64,000 bases of DNA from Tillandsia leiboldiana (GCA_029204045.2 CM055076.1:20400269-20464268), one strand, 5' to 3'; positions 33,748 to 45,927 are shown, counted from the stretch's first letter. The notes: generated by a model from the sequence alone, not told the origin. Numbers and translations are program-made.

Positions 33748-36700
33748 TGTGGTGACCCGGATCTCTATAGGGCTTCTACAGTGTGACCAGCAGCTTCTAG
33801 AGGCCTATGTGGCATGTCGGCGGTGTTTGTGCGCCAATTTGGAGACAAGTGATGGACTCCGGGCTTAAATGGATCCCATGGGTAATCGGAAGACCCCGTC
33901 GGATGTTTAGAGGTGGTTTTGTGCAAAACGGATATCAAATTTAGACTCAGCACGAAATTCGGATTAAAAACACCTTTTCGGATGCCTTCGGCAATTTTTA
34001 GGAATGGAATTTGGCAAATCGGACACCGGATTTGGACTCAGCACGCGAAAACGGTGAAAATGGACTATTTATTTGTATTTTTCGGAGCCCGGATGCGAAA
34101 ACATGGTTTTCGAGGCAAGGATTACTGTTCCGGCGGTCGGGGGCAGCGCCGGCGGCGGCGGGCAGCGGCGGAGCGGGCTCGGGCAGGCGGCGGAGCGGCG
34201 GCGGGCAGGCACGCGGGCGCGGGCAGGCGCGCGGGCGGGCGGGCAGGCGCGCGTTCCACGGGACCGGCGTGCACCGGAGGGAGGACACGTGGCGGCTTCC
34301 CGTTGGACGGTTCACGAGTCGCGGTTTACGGAGCGGCGCGGGGTGTATGGTGCACCGGGGGCGGACACGTGGCATATGGCTTTTTGTTCGGTGCATCGGC
34401 TTGCGTGCACCGGGCGCAGCAGGCAGAGGGCTTGACACGTGGCGCCTCCCCATTGGTCGGGGTACTGTGCGGGGCAGGTGGGCAGGTGGCGCGACGTGCG
34501 TGGGGCAGGCACAGTCGGTGCCACGTGGCGCGACCGCAGTGGCCGGCGCCGCTGTGCGCTGTGCGGCGTGCCACGTGGCAGGCAGGGATTGGTGGTTTTC
34601 GGTGTTTCCTGTTATGGGGATACGGATGGCATTTTTCGAAATGTTTTTTTTGGTTATGGCTCTTTGATGCAATCCGAGAAGGGTTCAATGGGGGATTTCG
34701 ACCCCTTCGAGCCCTCTGCTCGAAGGGGGATGAGAAGGAGAAATCTTCTCCAAGAAGAGAGGTATGCACCTGTTGATTTTCGGATTTTTCGACGGCACGC
34801 ATTTCTAGATTTCTATTTTACCTCCGCGGCGCGACGTTTCTTCTTCGGTGTTTTTCTCCGTCGCATTTCGGTGCACGAGCTCCCCCGGCCTACTCCGACA
34901 ACCTTTTTCAGTGATTTTTGTGCCGCTGGCTTCAGGACAGGTAGGGCTTCAACTATTGTGCTTTGTGCTTCTCCGCTTTCTGAGCTTTTCTTAGAGTTTT
35001 TCGAGCTTCTCTTTGACCCATTTTCTATTGCGGAGTATTTGGACAGCACCCTGGTATTTCGGCGATATCTCCGCGTACAGGCTTCGGATTGAGGCGTGCC
35101 AATAGTCGTTTTGTATCTACACATCGCAAGGAGCATGCTGGGATTTTTCTTGGATTTTTATGAGCTTTCCCCGAAGGTGAAAATCCCACTTTTTGGACAA
35201 AGTTTTACAGATTTTTGGTACTTGGGATTTTTAGAGGTGGTCACCTTGCCGATTTTGTATCTTGGCCTACAGGTGTCGAATTTGGACGTGCGAGTACTTG
35301 TTTTGACCGGCTCGACGCGACGAACGCAATGGTTATTTTCTCGGATTTTTCCGAGTTCATTTGGCAGGTGAGATTTAGCCTTTTTCAGGGCTGGTTGTTG
35401 GACTGCGGCGTGATACATATATTTTGGATTAATTGTACACCGTTTGGTTTATAATTGCAGTTCTGGGTGTTTTGCGTGGAAAAAGGGGTATTGGACAGCG
35501 AGGAGGTTTTTACAGCTGTGGATTGCGTATTTCTAGGTGGGTGGTTGCTTTATCCTTCTTTTCTGACATACCCACTAGGAATATTAGAGAGATCCTCTCT
35601 AGTGGACATATTGAATGGTCACCTAATGGACATGCATGCTTAACTAAAATAATTATGAGCCTATCATATGGAAAACACTATAGTGGAAACCTGATAGTGG
35701 TTGGGACTTATACATGCTTATATGGATATAATATCGGCATTTAACTTTGCATGGGGGATTTACTTTCATGTTGGGATATTATGAAACGTCTTGTGGGAGG
35801 GTACCACTTGAGGATCTTTTGGACAGGCATAGATGGATGATTTATGTGAGAGTGATTAGCAGATTATAGACATGTGTGGTTGGATTATGATTTTAGCATG
35901 ACGATTATATCCAGGCGAAGCTATGAATTGACACACATGTGGAACCACTTTTGGCACACTTTCTTCTATCTCTCATGAGGACATAGGCTGGCTTATATGG
36001 ACATCTAGTTAGGCCATTTCTTATTACTACACTATATGTTGGGACTTGATTTAGGAGAAACCCTGTTTGTTTCTTCTCTCCCTATTCTGTAGTCAGGTGG
36101 CTATTTGTTGCTCGGGTTTGAGCACGGGTTGGAGTAGTGTAGCCGGGGCATGGATTGTAGCTTCTGGGGTATTGCGGCTACCGCGGATAATAGGCGGTTG
36201 ACCGGATGTCGGATGTGGGACATGATTGTGATTATGGGTTTTGTTGTGAACTCCTTACTTTTGATTACCCGCTAGGCATTGGAGTAGCTTCTATGATTAA
36301 AAGGCTAAATGCACTTTATAGGTGACAATGGCAGGCTTAATTGAGATTAAAACAGATACTGCCAGAACTTGCCTCAATGGGGGTTATAATTGTAGAGCGG
36401 TAACATCATGTTAAAAGATAAGGCTAATTAATAAATTGTGGGCTTTGGGCATGCAGTATAGACAGGCACAGGCTATCTCTTATTTACTATTCTTATACAA
36501 TTATCAGCATGCTCTAGCAAGGTAAAAATATATCGACATCTGTTTTATTTTATATCATCTTGGGATATTTGCATGCTTGTATGGTCACCTAGATAGGCCA
36601 CCTTTTTTCTGCTACACTATCATGCTGGAATTGACATAGGAGAAACCTTTTTATTATTCTTTTCTCCTTTCATTTGAGGCTCAGGGTATTTCCAGCTCGT

Positions 36701-37810
36701 ACGCGAGCAGGGGGATTGGGATAGTATAGTCAGGTTCTTGGGTTTTGGGACAGGCAGGGCTTGATGGCAGGGTATTGCGGCAACCGCGAACATTGGGCGG
36801 TTGACCGGAGGTTGCTTATGCATCAGATTGGGTATCAGGTCTCTAGTGGATGGAGTTTCCCACTATTTGTTTATCTTGCATCAGGTTGAGATCGGGTTTT
36901 TCTTTAGTGGATGGGTTTTCCCAGTTTGATCAGAGTCATGATCCAGTCCTGCTGATTTACGATACTTATGTTATTGGATACTGAGATACTTTACTCGTGT
37001 GGGTCGTTTCCCTCGAGTGCCACTCCGGAGTGCGCGGCAGACAAGCTTTGAGTCCTTGAGACTCCTTTTCCCTATCAGTGTTATGCGTTGGCCAGCATAC
37101 CCGATTTGGCAGGCACGGCAGGCAGTACCAGTGTTTACTGGTGGTCAGATTGGGTTTATTCAGGCAGGCATTTATATTCTGATGCATAAATTCAACTATT
37201 CTTTTAGCTCAGTATTTAGAGGCATACTAGTGGTAGTTTTTCAGCAGTAGTCATATTCATAGCATACCACCTTTATTTCTTTTGCCTCTGGTAGACCTAG
37301 TGGGCGTGTCAGAGTTTGAGGTTTTACCCACTAGGGGAGGCTACTGGTTTACTAGTAGTTCTCACCCCCATTCTTCTTTTCTTATTTTCTTTTCCCTTGT
37401 TTTGCAGTGTCTTCTACGGGTGCTACTCGGCTTACAGTGGCGGGTCGAGGAGAGAGGATGGCTGAGTAGATAGATCTCGAGGCAGGATGAGTGTGTTAGC
37501 CGGACTGTTGGTGTACTCATGTTTCCTCAGACGGTTGTACTTTTACTTTTGGGACTGGCTTTTGCCAGCAGGTTGTATTTTTTTTGGGTGAGCTGGGAGA
37601 GACAGATGTATCATTATTACAGATGTGTTGTATTTTATTTCCAGCTTCAGTCTGAGATGTATTAGTTTTTAGTTCAGCTCTGTTTTATGCTCATTATTGT
37701 TATTTCTTATATCTTAGCTGGTTATTGGCGCTTCGTGTACACGGGAAATACCGTGTGCACGGCGGATCTGTAGACGGGCCCGGGTTCTGGTTTACACCCG
37801 GGGCGTGACA
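33748..37810 (+). repeat. Gypsy-1 3' LTR
   Basis: It is 4063 bp and collinear with the 5' LTR. The main length change is in the GC-rich block near 34165-34250 (extra 'gcgggcaggc' units). Confidence 0.93.
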
Positions 37811-38953
37811 GAATGGCTCGAGTTGGGAGTGGTTTCTAAATTATCTACGGAGATACATAACACGATCTCGAGTTATTACAATAATTTCTGATCGCTTTAA
37901 AGGACTTGCGAACCTTGTTGCACTTGTATTCCCACAATTAGAAGGCCATTCTCATCGATGGTGTTTCCGACACATGAGCTAATATGAATATTCATTTTAA
38001 AGCAAAACATGTACTTAGAAAATTTTATGCCATCGGGAGTGCCTCAGAAGAATGAGAATATAACACGTTAAAGGAAGAATTGAAAGCAATGAATGATGAT
38101 GCTTGGCAATGGGTTGACAGACTTCATGCCGATAGGACATATTGGGTTAAGGCTTTCGATGGTGGTCGACGATTCGGCATTATGACTACGAACCGTTCAG
38201 AAAGTTTAAATGGAGTGTTGAGGGGAGTTCGTGGCTTACCAATTACTACTTTTGTAATGGCAACATTACATCGAGTGGTTGAATTCTTTCTAAAACATCG
38301 TGAAGAGGCAGCAGCAATGTTTACTCAATTTGTATCGAATGTGGATAAAACTATCAATAGCCGAATGTCAATTGCTAGAGCATATACAGTTAGGCGATAT
38401 GGACCTCAAGAATTTGAAGTTCTTACTGGAAGGGATTTGCAATACCAAGTGATTATCAATGGAATAAATTCTACATGTTCATATTTGTGTTTGCAACTAA
38501 CGGGATTACCTTGTTCGCATATATTATCTTATTGTAGTTCCTTATACATGAACATAGATTATTATAGTCTATGCTCCCATTGGTATACTACCGAATTCTT
38601 CCGTAATACATACGAACCACAGTTCCATCCGGTCCCGATCGGCGTTATTGGGTTGAGTCATATCACAGACCTATACTTCCACCACACGAGAGAAGAAAGA
38701 AATGACGACCCAAATCTACTCGCATTCGCAATATTATGGACGAAGGCGTAGGAAGTAGTAGGAGCAAGTGTAGTATGTGTAAACAACCCGGCCATTATAA
38801 AAGCACATGTCCTGAAAATCAACAAAAAAGGACCGAAAGACGTCGTCGTTTAGGTTGATTGTTTGATATCTTGATTGTTGTAAATTGTTTTGATTAATTT
38901 ATAATACTTCACGCATATTATAAATTTTTTTTTATTTATTGGTATTATTACAG

Positions 38954-41119
38954 ATGGACGATCACGAGGAGGTAGGACCGATTGATGCATCTGTATTGAC
39001 TGATCAGCCTCACCACAGATGTACTTGCATTAGAGATGAGGTTATATAATTTTTTTAATTAACTTTTTTATTTTTTTGAAATTTCATGTACTAATATTAT
39101 GTGATTTTTATATTATTGAAGGATTATTCTCTGGTTGAATTTGTGGAGCACAGTCGTACATTGAACCACTGGCAAATTGAGCATCCTGCAGTTTTGGAGC
39201 TACTGCAACGAGCGGGATTCTATTATGTGTCGCGGTTGAGGCGCGTCATGCTAGATCAGGCATTGTTAGGATCTTTAGTCGAGCGATGGTGGAGGGAGAC
39301 GTAGTTGTTTCATTTGAGGCATGGGGAGATGACAGTCACCTTAATGGATGTGGTTGTTATTACTGGACTCCGCATTGATGAGGGGGGCTATGACCGGAGG
39401 GGGCTCGTTTCAGTGGCCGGCGCTATGTGAGCTGTTGCTTGGGGTAGTTCCCGCAGATATTAGAGGCGGAGAGATACAACTTGACTGGTTGTATCATCAG
39501 TTTCATGATATCGCCTTAGATGCACAGCCCGCAGTCATAGAGGCTACAACAAGCGCATATATTTTATTTCAGATTGGTTGTAGTCTAATGCCAAACCCAA
39601 GCAGAATTAGAGTGCATTTAAAGTGGTTGCCTCTATTAGAGGATTTTGACGCTTGTGGTGACTTGGCATAGGGTGCGGCGACGCTAGCTCATCTCTATCG
39701 AGCATTAGCAAGTGCTTGCATGAGGGGGAAAGCGGTGTGTTGTTGTTTTGTGACATTACTTCAGGTACATTCCTTTACTACTAATTTCATTCATGAAATT
39801 TATTTATTATTTCTAAGTAGCTTTTTATGTAGATTTGGGCATGGGACCATCTGCACATTGGTCGACCAGAGATAGTCGGACCGGAGCATGATCTTATTGA
39901 TGAGCCATTAGGTTGCAGGTATGTATTAAATTTTAAGTTTTCAGTATTTTATATTATCATTACTAATATGTTATAAATGAAACAAGTGGAATAATAGGTT
40001 CGCTTTTCGGGACAATGTCAGGACGGCTGACATTGAGTTTTATCGTGATTAGCTTGATTGCCAGTTAGAGTCTCAGGTACATGAGTTAATTATCATAAGT
40101 TTTCATTCACATAACTTTCATTTTAATACAAGTTACTTATCATATACTTTTCACAATAGATTATATGGAGGCCATATACAGATGATATACTAGGGTCACT
40201 TCCACCATTTTGTCTAGTGGGGTCCCCGGTATGGCGATCACGGACTACCCTACTATGTTTTCATATTATTGAGCTACATTTTTCAGATCGGGTGCTTCGT
40301 CATTTTGGATTTCGACAGTATATACCCGACGCAGTAGTTGCTCTACCTCGCATCACTTCACGAGGTAGAGCGGATGAGAACTGGGCGGCATTTCATGCCA
40401 TACACATTCAGTATTGGGATGATCGATTGCGGTATATAGTAGAGGTGGACCCCCATGTAGATCCCGATTATATACGCGCCTTTTCTATGTATATGCAGTG
40501 GTATTGGAGTATCACCAGGAGGTGGATATCTACTCCAGTACAGCGTCCACCCCTTGCATATCAGCCCCATGGACATCACGAGAGATTTTTGGTATGATAT
40601 AATAATTAATTTAATATTCAAACAAAAGTCAATGTAATTTTTGTGATACTGTTTTGATTTCAGGTCGATCTCATTCAGAGAGCAGAATATACGAACAGAA
40701 GTGTACTACCCCATATTTCATATACTGGAGCATCTTTCGACACTCTGACACGTGCTGCTGCTGAGTTGGAGGTAGGTTTACTGACTGTACAGACATTACC
40801 ACATACTACACCATGCCCAGCAGATCATGGTGGAGTATTGACGTCGGGGCATGCACCATCACCTAGTCCATCGGGGACACAGCCGGCAGATCATGGTGGA
40901 GCATCGACGTCGGGGCATACACCATCAGATACTACGCCACCATCGGGGTATGTACCACATGGTCGTCATCAACGAGGACCTGATCTTATTTATTTTAGGC
41001 GAACACGGCACCGACAGTCCTCCCATACTGATCAGCCCTCATCTTCAGCTCCTCCACAGCCAAAGGGCACAGCTATTTCACATTTGGACCAATTCGACAG
41101 TATAGAGCCATTTGATTAG
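38954..41119 (+). pseudogene. Plant mobile domain (PMD) gene of MULE-1
   Basis: Six exons are inferred: 38954-39040, 39122-39764, 39833-39918, 39998-40076, 40160-40591 and 40664-41119. All introns have GT..AG ends. It starts 95 bp after the transposase, same strand. PMD hallmarks: HPAVLELLQRAGFYYVSRLR, then RWWRET, GEMTVTLMDVVVITGL, WPALCELLLG, GGEIQLDWL, AATLAHLYRALASA and, in exon 5, SMYMQWYWSITRRWIS. The C-terminus is Pro/Ser/Thr/His-rich with a repeated 'ADHGGxxTSGH' phrase. PMD proteins occur in plant transposons and in host silencing factors of the MAIN/MAIL1 type; here a role in transposition is inference. Lesions: TAG at 39302, a one-base frameshift near 39380, TAG at 39669, TAG at 40050. 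Confidence 0.8.
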
Positions 41120-41450
41120 TTTACATTGTTATGTATTGTTATATTTATATTATTTTGTTGTGATGAGTTGTGTTATGCTTTGTTGTGTTGTTGTGCTATT
41201 GTGTGATGTGATGTGCTGTATTGTGTTTTGTTGTGTTGTTGTGTTGTGCTATTGTATGATATGATGTGAAGTGTTGTGTTTTGTTGTGTTGTTGTGTTGT
41301 GCGATGTAATGTGATGTGATGTGATGTGCTTTGTTGTGCTTTGTTGTGTTGTTGTGTTGTGCTATTGTATGATGTGCGATATGATGTGATGTGATGTGAT
41401 GTGTTGTGCTTTGTTGTGTTGTTGTGTTGTTGTGTTGTGCTCGTAATCAG
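41120..41450. repeat. 'tgttgtgttg' low-complexity array
   Basis: A G/T-rich array of 'ttgtgttgttgtgttgtgct' and 'gatgtgatgtgatgtg' words directly follows the PMD stop codon. The minus-strand frame 41196-41525 (Thr/Asn/His-rich) comes only from this repeat. Confidence 0.9.
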
Positions 41451-41971
41451 GTATTTTGCTTCTTTTTTGAAATGTTGAAACTTACTGCAATCATTGTTCA
41501 ATGTAATATTTATAATTTTGTGCACTCTGAATGTTTAACTTGATCAGATTATTAATCTATTTTTTTTTTCCAAAGTTGGGTGCAGAGTCATTTTTCGATT
41601 AATTTATGATTCTTGCTCATAATCATTGTGAACTACTAACTAGTCATAATAGTGTTTCTAATTATTATTTTAACTGTAACTTAACTGGGAGGAACACGAT
41701 CCTTAGCATTTTTGAAGTTTTCGTTCAATTCTCTCAAGTGGCCTTAGCATTTTTTTTTTTTAACTGTAACTTATCAAGACTCAGCCTGTCAATTTTTCCA
41801 GTGAATGAGCCAGCCGAGCTACCCTGTCAATCGTAAAAAGTAGTTGAGTCATGTCTCGCAGGGGCAAAAAGAGTGAAATGAGGACGACCCTTGTCTTCCT
41901 CTTCCTTCTAAACTAATTGCTCTCGCTTGACTCTTCTAGTAAAAAAGGTTACTGGGTGGTTGAAGGAAAGG
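41451..41971. other. 3' flank of PMD gene within MULE-1, no gene
   Basis: AT-rich with 'tttaactgtaacttaactgg' partly repeated at about 41667 and 41759. No coding sequence is recognised. Confidence 0.5.
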
Positions 41972-42160
41972 CTTAAACACGCACTCTCAACATGCGTGTT
42001 TAGACACGCATGTTCAAACTGCGTGTTCAACTCAATCCGTGTCCTCTTCCCCCGCTGACGTGGCGCGCACACGTGGCATCCAGTTAGCACCCATAGGGCC
42101 AATTTTGCAATTACAAATTTTGTAGGACCATTTTCAAGAATACAAAATTTTAGAGTCTAA
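41972..42160. repeat. MULE-1 right hairpins and terminal inverted repeat
   Basis: Three 'aacatgcgtgtttagacacg'-type monomers (41972-42033) are followed by the inverted repeat (about 42035-42160) matching 21619-21750. The outermost bases are not alignable to the left end, which suggests a small terminal deletion. Confidence 0.85.
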
Positions 42161-44200
42161 AATATATATAGAATTGTGGTGAATAACAAAGAAATATTTA
42201 AACACCAGGTGCCAATAATTTCTCCCTCAGTATAACAATTGCATGGGGCTAAAACTTCCTATGCTTTCACATCTCTGTCTTCCCGAACTTACTACCTTTT
42301 TGTGCCGCTTGTATTATATTTCCTGCCCTTTTCAAGAAGCATACAAAAAATTACTTTTTCTATTTTTTTTTTTTTGACACTTGATATTATATCTACTCAA
42401 AATTAGATAAAAAATTAATAAAAATTTTATTTATCATAAAGAGCAATATCATTCTGATTTAAATTCTAATTTTTCTCTCATTTTTTATAAAATTTTTATT
42501 TTTATTTTATTTTATTTTATTTTGAGACTACTCGTTCATTAGACAAATAAAATCAAAAAATTATAAAATTTAATTTTTAAATAGTTTTAATAATGTAAAT
42601 TATGTCTACCAAAATTGATCACCGAATCAAATTTTCTATTATATAAAAAAAAAAACTTGAAAGTATATATAAACCTTAATTCGTATTTTCGAAATCATTC
42701 TAGTCTAGCTCAACAAAATAATACTTTTTAAAAATATTTATTATAATATAATAAATAAAAATAATAATAAAATATAGTATAGCAGGGTGCAATTAAGTCT
42801 TACTTTCATTAAATGCAATAGAGTCTCCCTTACTAGGCGGTGATCTTTGTCACTTTCTGTCGGCAACCGAAAGTTATCTTTAAAAACAATAAAGAAGGCA
42901 TATTTATGGGACCCACTTTACTTAATAGAATTTATAATACAATTTACAAGTTGATTCGAAGATTGTTTGATTTTCTTATAAAATAGTTGATTTAGACATT
43001 GTTTGGTTTTCTATAAAATTATTTTTTTTTTAAAAAAAATTTGATTGAAAAAAATTTTGTTGAAAAAATTTTTGTTGTCCTGTTTAGTTATTTTTTAAAA
43101 ATAAATTAAATCTAAAAATTGTATTTTCAGCTTTCAAAATATTATTAGATATATAAAAATTATAATTTTTTATTTTTTGTTTCGTTTTTTGCAGTAATTT
43201 TTTATTTTTTTATTTTCTGAAAAATTATATAAAAACAATTCTACTCCTACGCCTTAATAAAAATATATATTTTATATTTTATCTATGTGACGTAGACACG
43301 GGACACGGGACACGGAGACTTCACAGATTTAAAAAAATAAGGATACGGACACGACAGGTACACGGCTGGCTGATAAAATATAATATTTTAGTACAATAAT
43401 ATATATTAATTATATATAATATATTAATTTTATAATAAAATATTATATTTTTACCATCAAATATTATCTACCAAATTTGATTTATTAAGATTATAAAAAA
43501 ATAAATTCTAATTTTTTTTTTAATGAGATAAAAAAAACTTAGCATAGAAATGAGATAAAAAAAAATTATTTAAATTTAGGACTATATTTTTCTTAATTAA
43601 ATTTTTTTATATTTTTAAATTGATTTTATAATATAATAAATTAAATTAATAAATTATAATATTATATGGAACAATAGGAACCAACTAATTAAAATAAAAT
43701 TTTTATCAAATCCAACTTTTCATATATATAAACAAATAAGTGAAATTATATATTAACTAATTAAATTACTATTTTTAATATTTTATCAAATTTAAAATCC
43801 TAACTTGGTGTATAATAACTTCCTCCCTCGCGAAGTACCTCATAGGTGACGCATTTTTATTAATTACTTGATGTGATTAGTAAAAGACTCTCTCTATAAA
43901 AGCAGTCGTACGGCATTCAAAAGCTCCTTCCTCCTCGCTAATTTATGCATTCAATTTCCTGAGTAGTGGTGAAGCGTCTGCCGATTATGGCTTTACCCTT
44001 CATAGCCAAATTGGAACTCGTTAACACTAATTGAGTTTGCCTTTGACTTGTAAGTGTTATTTATAAAACCTCCATTCATTTTCTCTCCTTTTTCAAAAGG
44101 CATTCGAAAAATTATGCCTCTTCCAATTTTAATATATGCTCTATCTTTTTTAAACAATGTTTATTATTAATTTTTGTACAAAATTATAAGTTTATTTTCT
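42161..44200. other. AT-rich spacer with cassette fragments
   Basis: No gene. Fragments resembling the cassette at 4969-5450 occur at about 42240-42360 and 42690-42725. 43285-43370 has a small 'cacgggaca' repeat. A larger cassette copy is listed separately at 43885-44115. Confidence 0.55.
43885..44115 (+). repeat. Copy of the leader-like cassette with TATA motif
   Basis: 'ctctctataaaagcagtcgt' contains a good TATA box (about 43896). Then come 'ggcattcaaaagctccttcc', 'gattatggctttaccc' and 'gacttgtaagtgttatttat', all in the same order as at 5030-5220. It looks like a core promoter, leader and donor site. A shorter copy lies at 45215-45310. Confidence 0.55.
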
Positions 44201-44203
44201 TAG

Positions 44204-44924
44204 GTCCTGTTTGGTTGGGAGATAAAGGAGGAATAATCTTTTTTATCTCTCAATTCTTTTCAAACAACAGAAAAAAAAACTAGGGATAAAAGTTTAAAAT
44301 ATTCCCTGCTTAATGGGTTATTCCAGAATAACCCGTTAAGCTCTATTCCACCTCCCCACGGAATAAGATTTATGCCTAGGGGCAATGAGTGGATATATAT
44401 ATATATATATTTTACTTCAGCGTACCTTTCAATTTGAGACTATATTTACTAAAATATATTATTTACTAATTATGTTTACTAATTTTGTTTACTAAAATAT
44501 ACTATAAAATATAAAAAATTATTTTATATTTTGTTTAGTAATTATGTCTACTAATTTTGTTTACTAATTGTTATTTACTAAAATATACTATAAAATATAA
44601 AAAATTATTTTGTTTAAGTAAGATATAATTTATTATTTATAATTAAATTATCATTTTAATTAATTTATAATAATTAAAATTAATTTATATATATATAGAA
44701 GGTAAGGGCAAAGTTGGCATTTTGATAAAAAATCTATCATCTTTTTTTGCTATTCTCTACTATCCCATAATTTTAACCAAACACAATTTTTTTTATTCCA
44801 GAGAATACCAACTTTTGAACCAAACGCAATTTAACTTTTATACTTGATTATTCAGGAATAGCAAACTATTCCAAGTATAAAAAAATATTTACCTCTTAAA
44901 TTTATACCCGAACCAAACGGGATC
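44204..44924. mobile_element. Tourist-like (PIF/Harbinger) MITE
   Basis: It is 721 bp with inverted ends ggtcctgtttggttggg and gatcccgtttggttcggg (the second read on the minus strand), flanked by TTA at 44201-44203 and 44925-44927. The TTA duplication and the 'tgtttggtt' end are typical of this group. The interior is AT-rich and has no transposase. A secondary TA repeat is at 44392-44410. Confidence 0.85.
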
Positions 44925-44927
44925 TTA

Positions 44928-45922
44928 TAGTATAGAGGCTGAAAAATTAAAATAGAATAGTTGAGTAGTATAATTGAAAAAAAAAAAAAAAGAAGCATAT
45001 CATAGAAAGTAAAAAAAAATATATAAAGTATGTATAATTAAGCCAAATAAAAAATTCACATACCTGTTTATAAAACAACTAAAATTCAAACATTCTTTGT
45101 ACATGTTTTTCTTAATCTATAGACTTCTAATATTAGGTGTGCAGATAATAGTTTCTCTCTCAATTAACAAGAGTGTGGAGTGAGGGTAGACGGACCGGAC
45201 GAATTTCTCTGTCGGCAATAATTGAGGTTGGTTGACTCGTAAGTCTTTTTTATGAAACTTTAATTTCATTTTCTCTCCTCTTGCAAGAAGCATTAGAGAA
45301 ATTAATTACCCCTTTGCAATTTTTCTTCACTATATACTATATACATGTTAAAAATTACAAATAACCACTTGTTCATAAAAACTTAAATTGCTACATAATA
45401 ATGTTCCTTTCAATAATCGTATTCAACATTCCTTCTCACGGATGCACTTGAATTCTTTTTTTTATACGTCCACACCATGAAGTTGAATTAAATAGGTGGA
45501 AATTATGAGACAAGGGTCTGGAGGGATTTAAACTTGGGACCTCTGGTTCTAATATCATATTAAATAATGTGAAACAAGAATTATTCTCCAAAAGCTTAAA
45601 TTATTAGAGAACGGTATTATATTTGGACTTAAAAATTTTTAATAGGTCCGAGACGGGAATTTGACTAAAATAGGAGAAAATTTAGGGCCAGTTTAGAAGT
45701 TGAAATAAAATATTTAAGAATAACATTTTCGGCATAAGAATTTTTTTGTGTGATTGTAATAAAAGGGTTTGATTTCTTTTCTCCTTAAAATATTCTGATA
45801 TTCGTGATTTGATAGTATGACAATTTCACCTACTATGACTTAATGTAAGTAGCATTCACTTTAGATATTTGATCACACTCCCATCCACCAAATATATAAA
45901 GTTCTCCAGTATATCGCGGAGA
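44928..45922. other. AT-rich spacer, no gene
   Basis: It holds the short cassette copy at 45215-45310. Around 45515-45570, 'gggacctctggttctaatat' resembles text common in plant repeats next to tRNA-Met-like sequence. Nothing else is recognised. Confidence 0.55.
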
Positions 45923-45927
45923 TACAC

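Larger units (their letters stand above)
24774..37810 (+). mobile_element. Gypsy-1: non-autonomous Ty3/Gypsy element with 4-kb LTRs
   Basis: LTRs are 24774-28807 and 33748-37810 (tgtggtgaccc...ggggcgtgaca). A tRNA-Met-type primer site follows the left LTR and a purine tract (tagtgggggagga) precedes the right LTR. After removing a 2.8-kb solo LTR (30139-32914) the interior is only about 2.2 kb. It holds decayed gag-like and protease/RT-boundary sequence but no readable RT, RNase H or integrase, so the element needed enzymes from elsewhere. Its interior aligns with Gypsy-2, which still has part of RT. The LTRs differ at several positions (about seven in the first 140 bases, fewer later by eye), so the insertion is not recent. 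Confidence 0.93.
22995..38858 (+). pseudogene. MuDR-type (MULE) transposase, split and decayed
   Basis: Exons are 22995-23386, 23485-23571, 23644-24773 and 37816-38858; the last two were one exon before Gypsy-1 inserted. Junctions (atcaag|gtat, tgcag|ag, gagcg|gtaagt, tgcag|gtc) keep phase. Domain order: a beta-grasp-like N-terminal domain (IHWDGNLV...YIGGYKEL); an acidic linker; the MuDR DNA-binding domain (CLVNSCPW...GQHTC); the MULE DDE domain (LSIDATHLYGKYGGH, then ITIISDRFKGL, WCFRHM, and TTNRSESLNG with the probable catalytic Glu); a SWIM-like finger (LTGLPCSH); a C-terminal CCHC knuckle (CSMCKQPGHYKSTC). Damage: TGA at 23690, TAG at 24062, the 13-kb insertion, a frameshift near 37978, TGA at 38053, another frameshift near 38690-38705, and Tyr in place of the second SWIM Cys. 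Confidence 0.88.
21619..42160 (+). mobile_element. MULE-1: two-gene Mutator-like element, itself interrupted
   Basis: Inverted ends match over about 120 bp. Outward-in the left end reads acaaaatttgtatttacaaa, then 'gccacgtgtgcgcgccacgt'; the right end read backwards is acaaaatttgtaattgcaaa, then the same 20-mer. Inside them are hairpin arrays of an 'aacatgcgtgtctaaacacg' type. The plus strand encodes a MuDR-type transposase (22995-38858) and a PMD gene (38954-41119). Gypsy-1 (24774-37810) is inserted in the transposase; without it the element is about 7.5 kb. The right end seems to lack the outermost roughly 16-20 bp of the left end and no target duplication is clear, so the outer boundaries are approximate. 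Confidence 0.88.

Noticed and set aside
41196..41525. 109-codon minus-strand frame rich in Thr, His, Asn and Gln
   Set aside because: Translation of the tgttgtgttg array.
42161..44200. Helitron ends (TC...CTRR with a hairpin)
   Set aside because: Short matches to CTAGT or CTAA-type ends are frequent by chance in AT-rich DNA and I found no convincing hairpin-plus-end pair.
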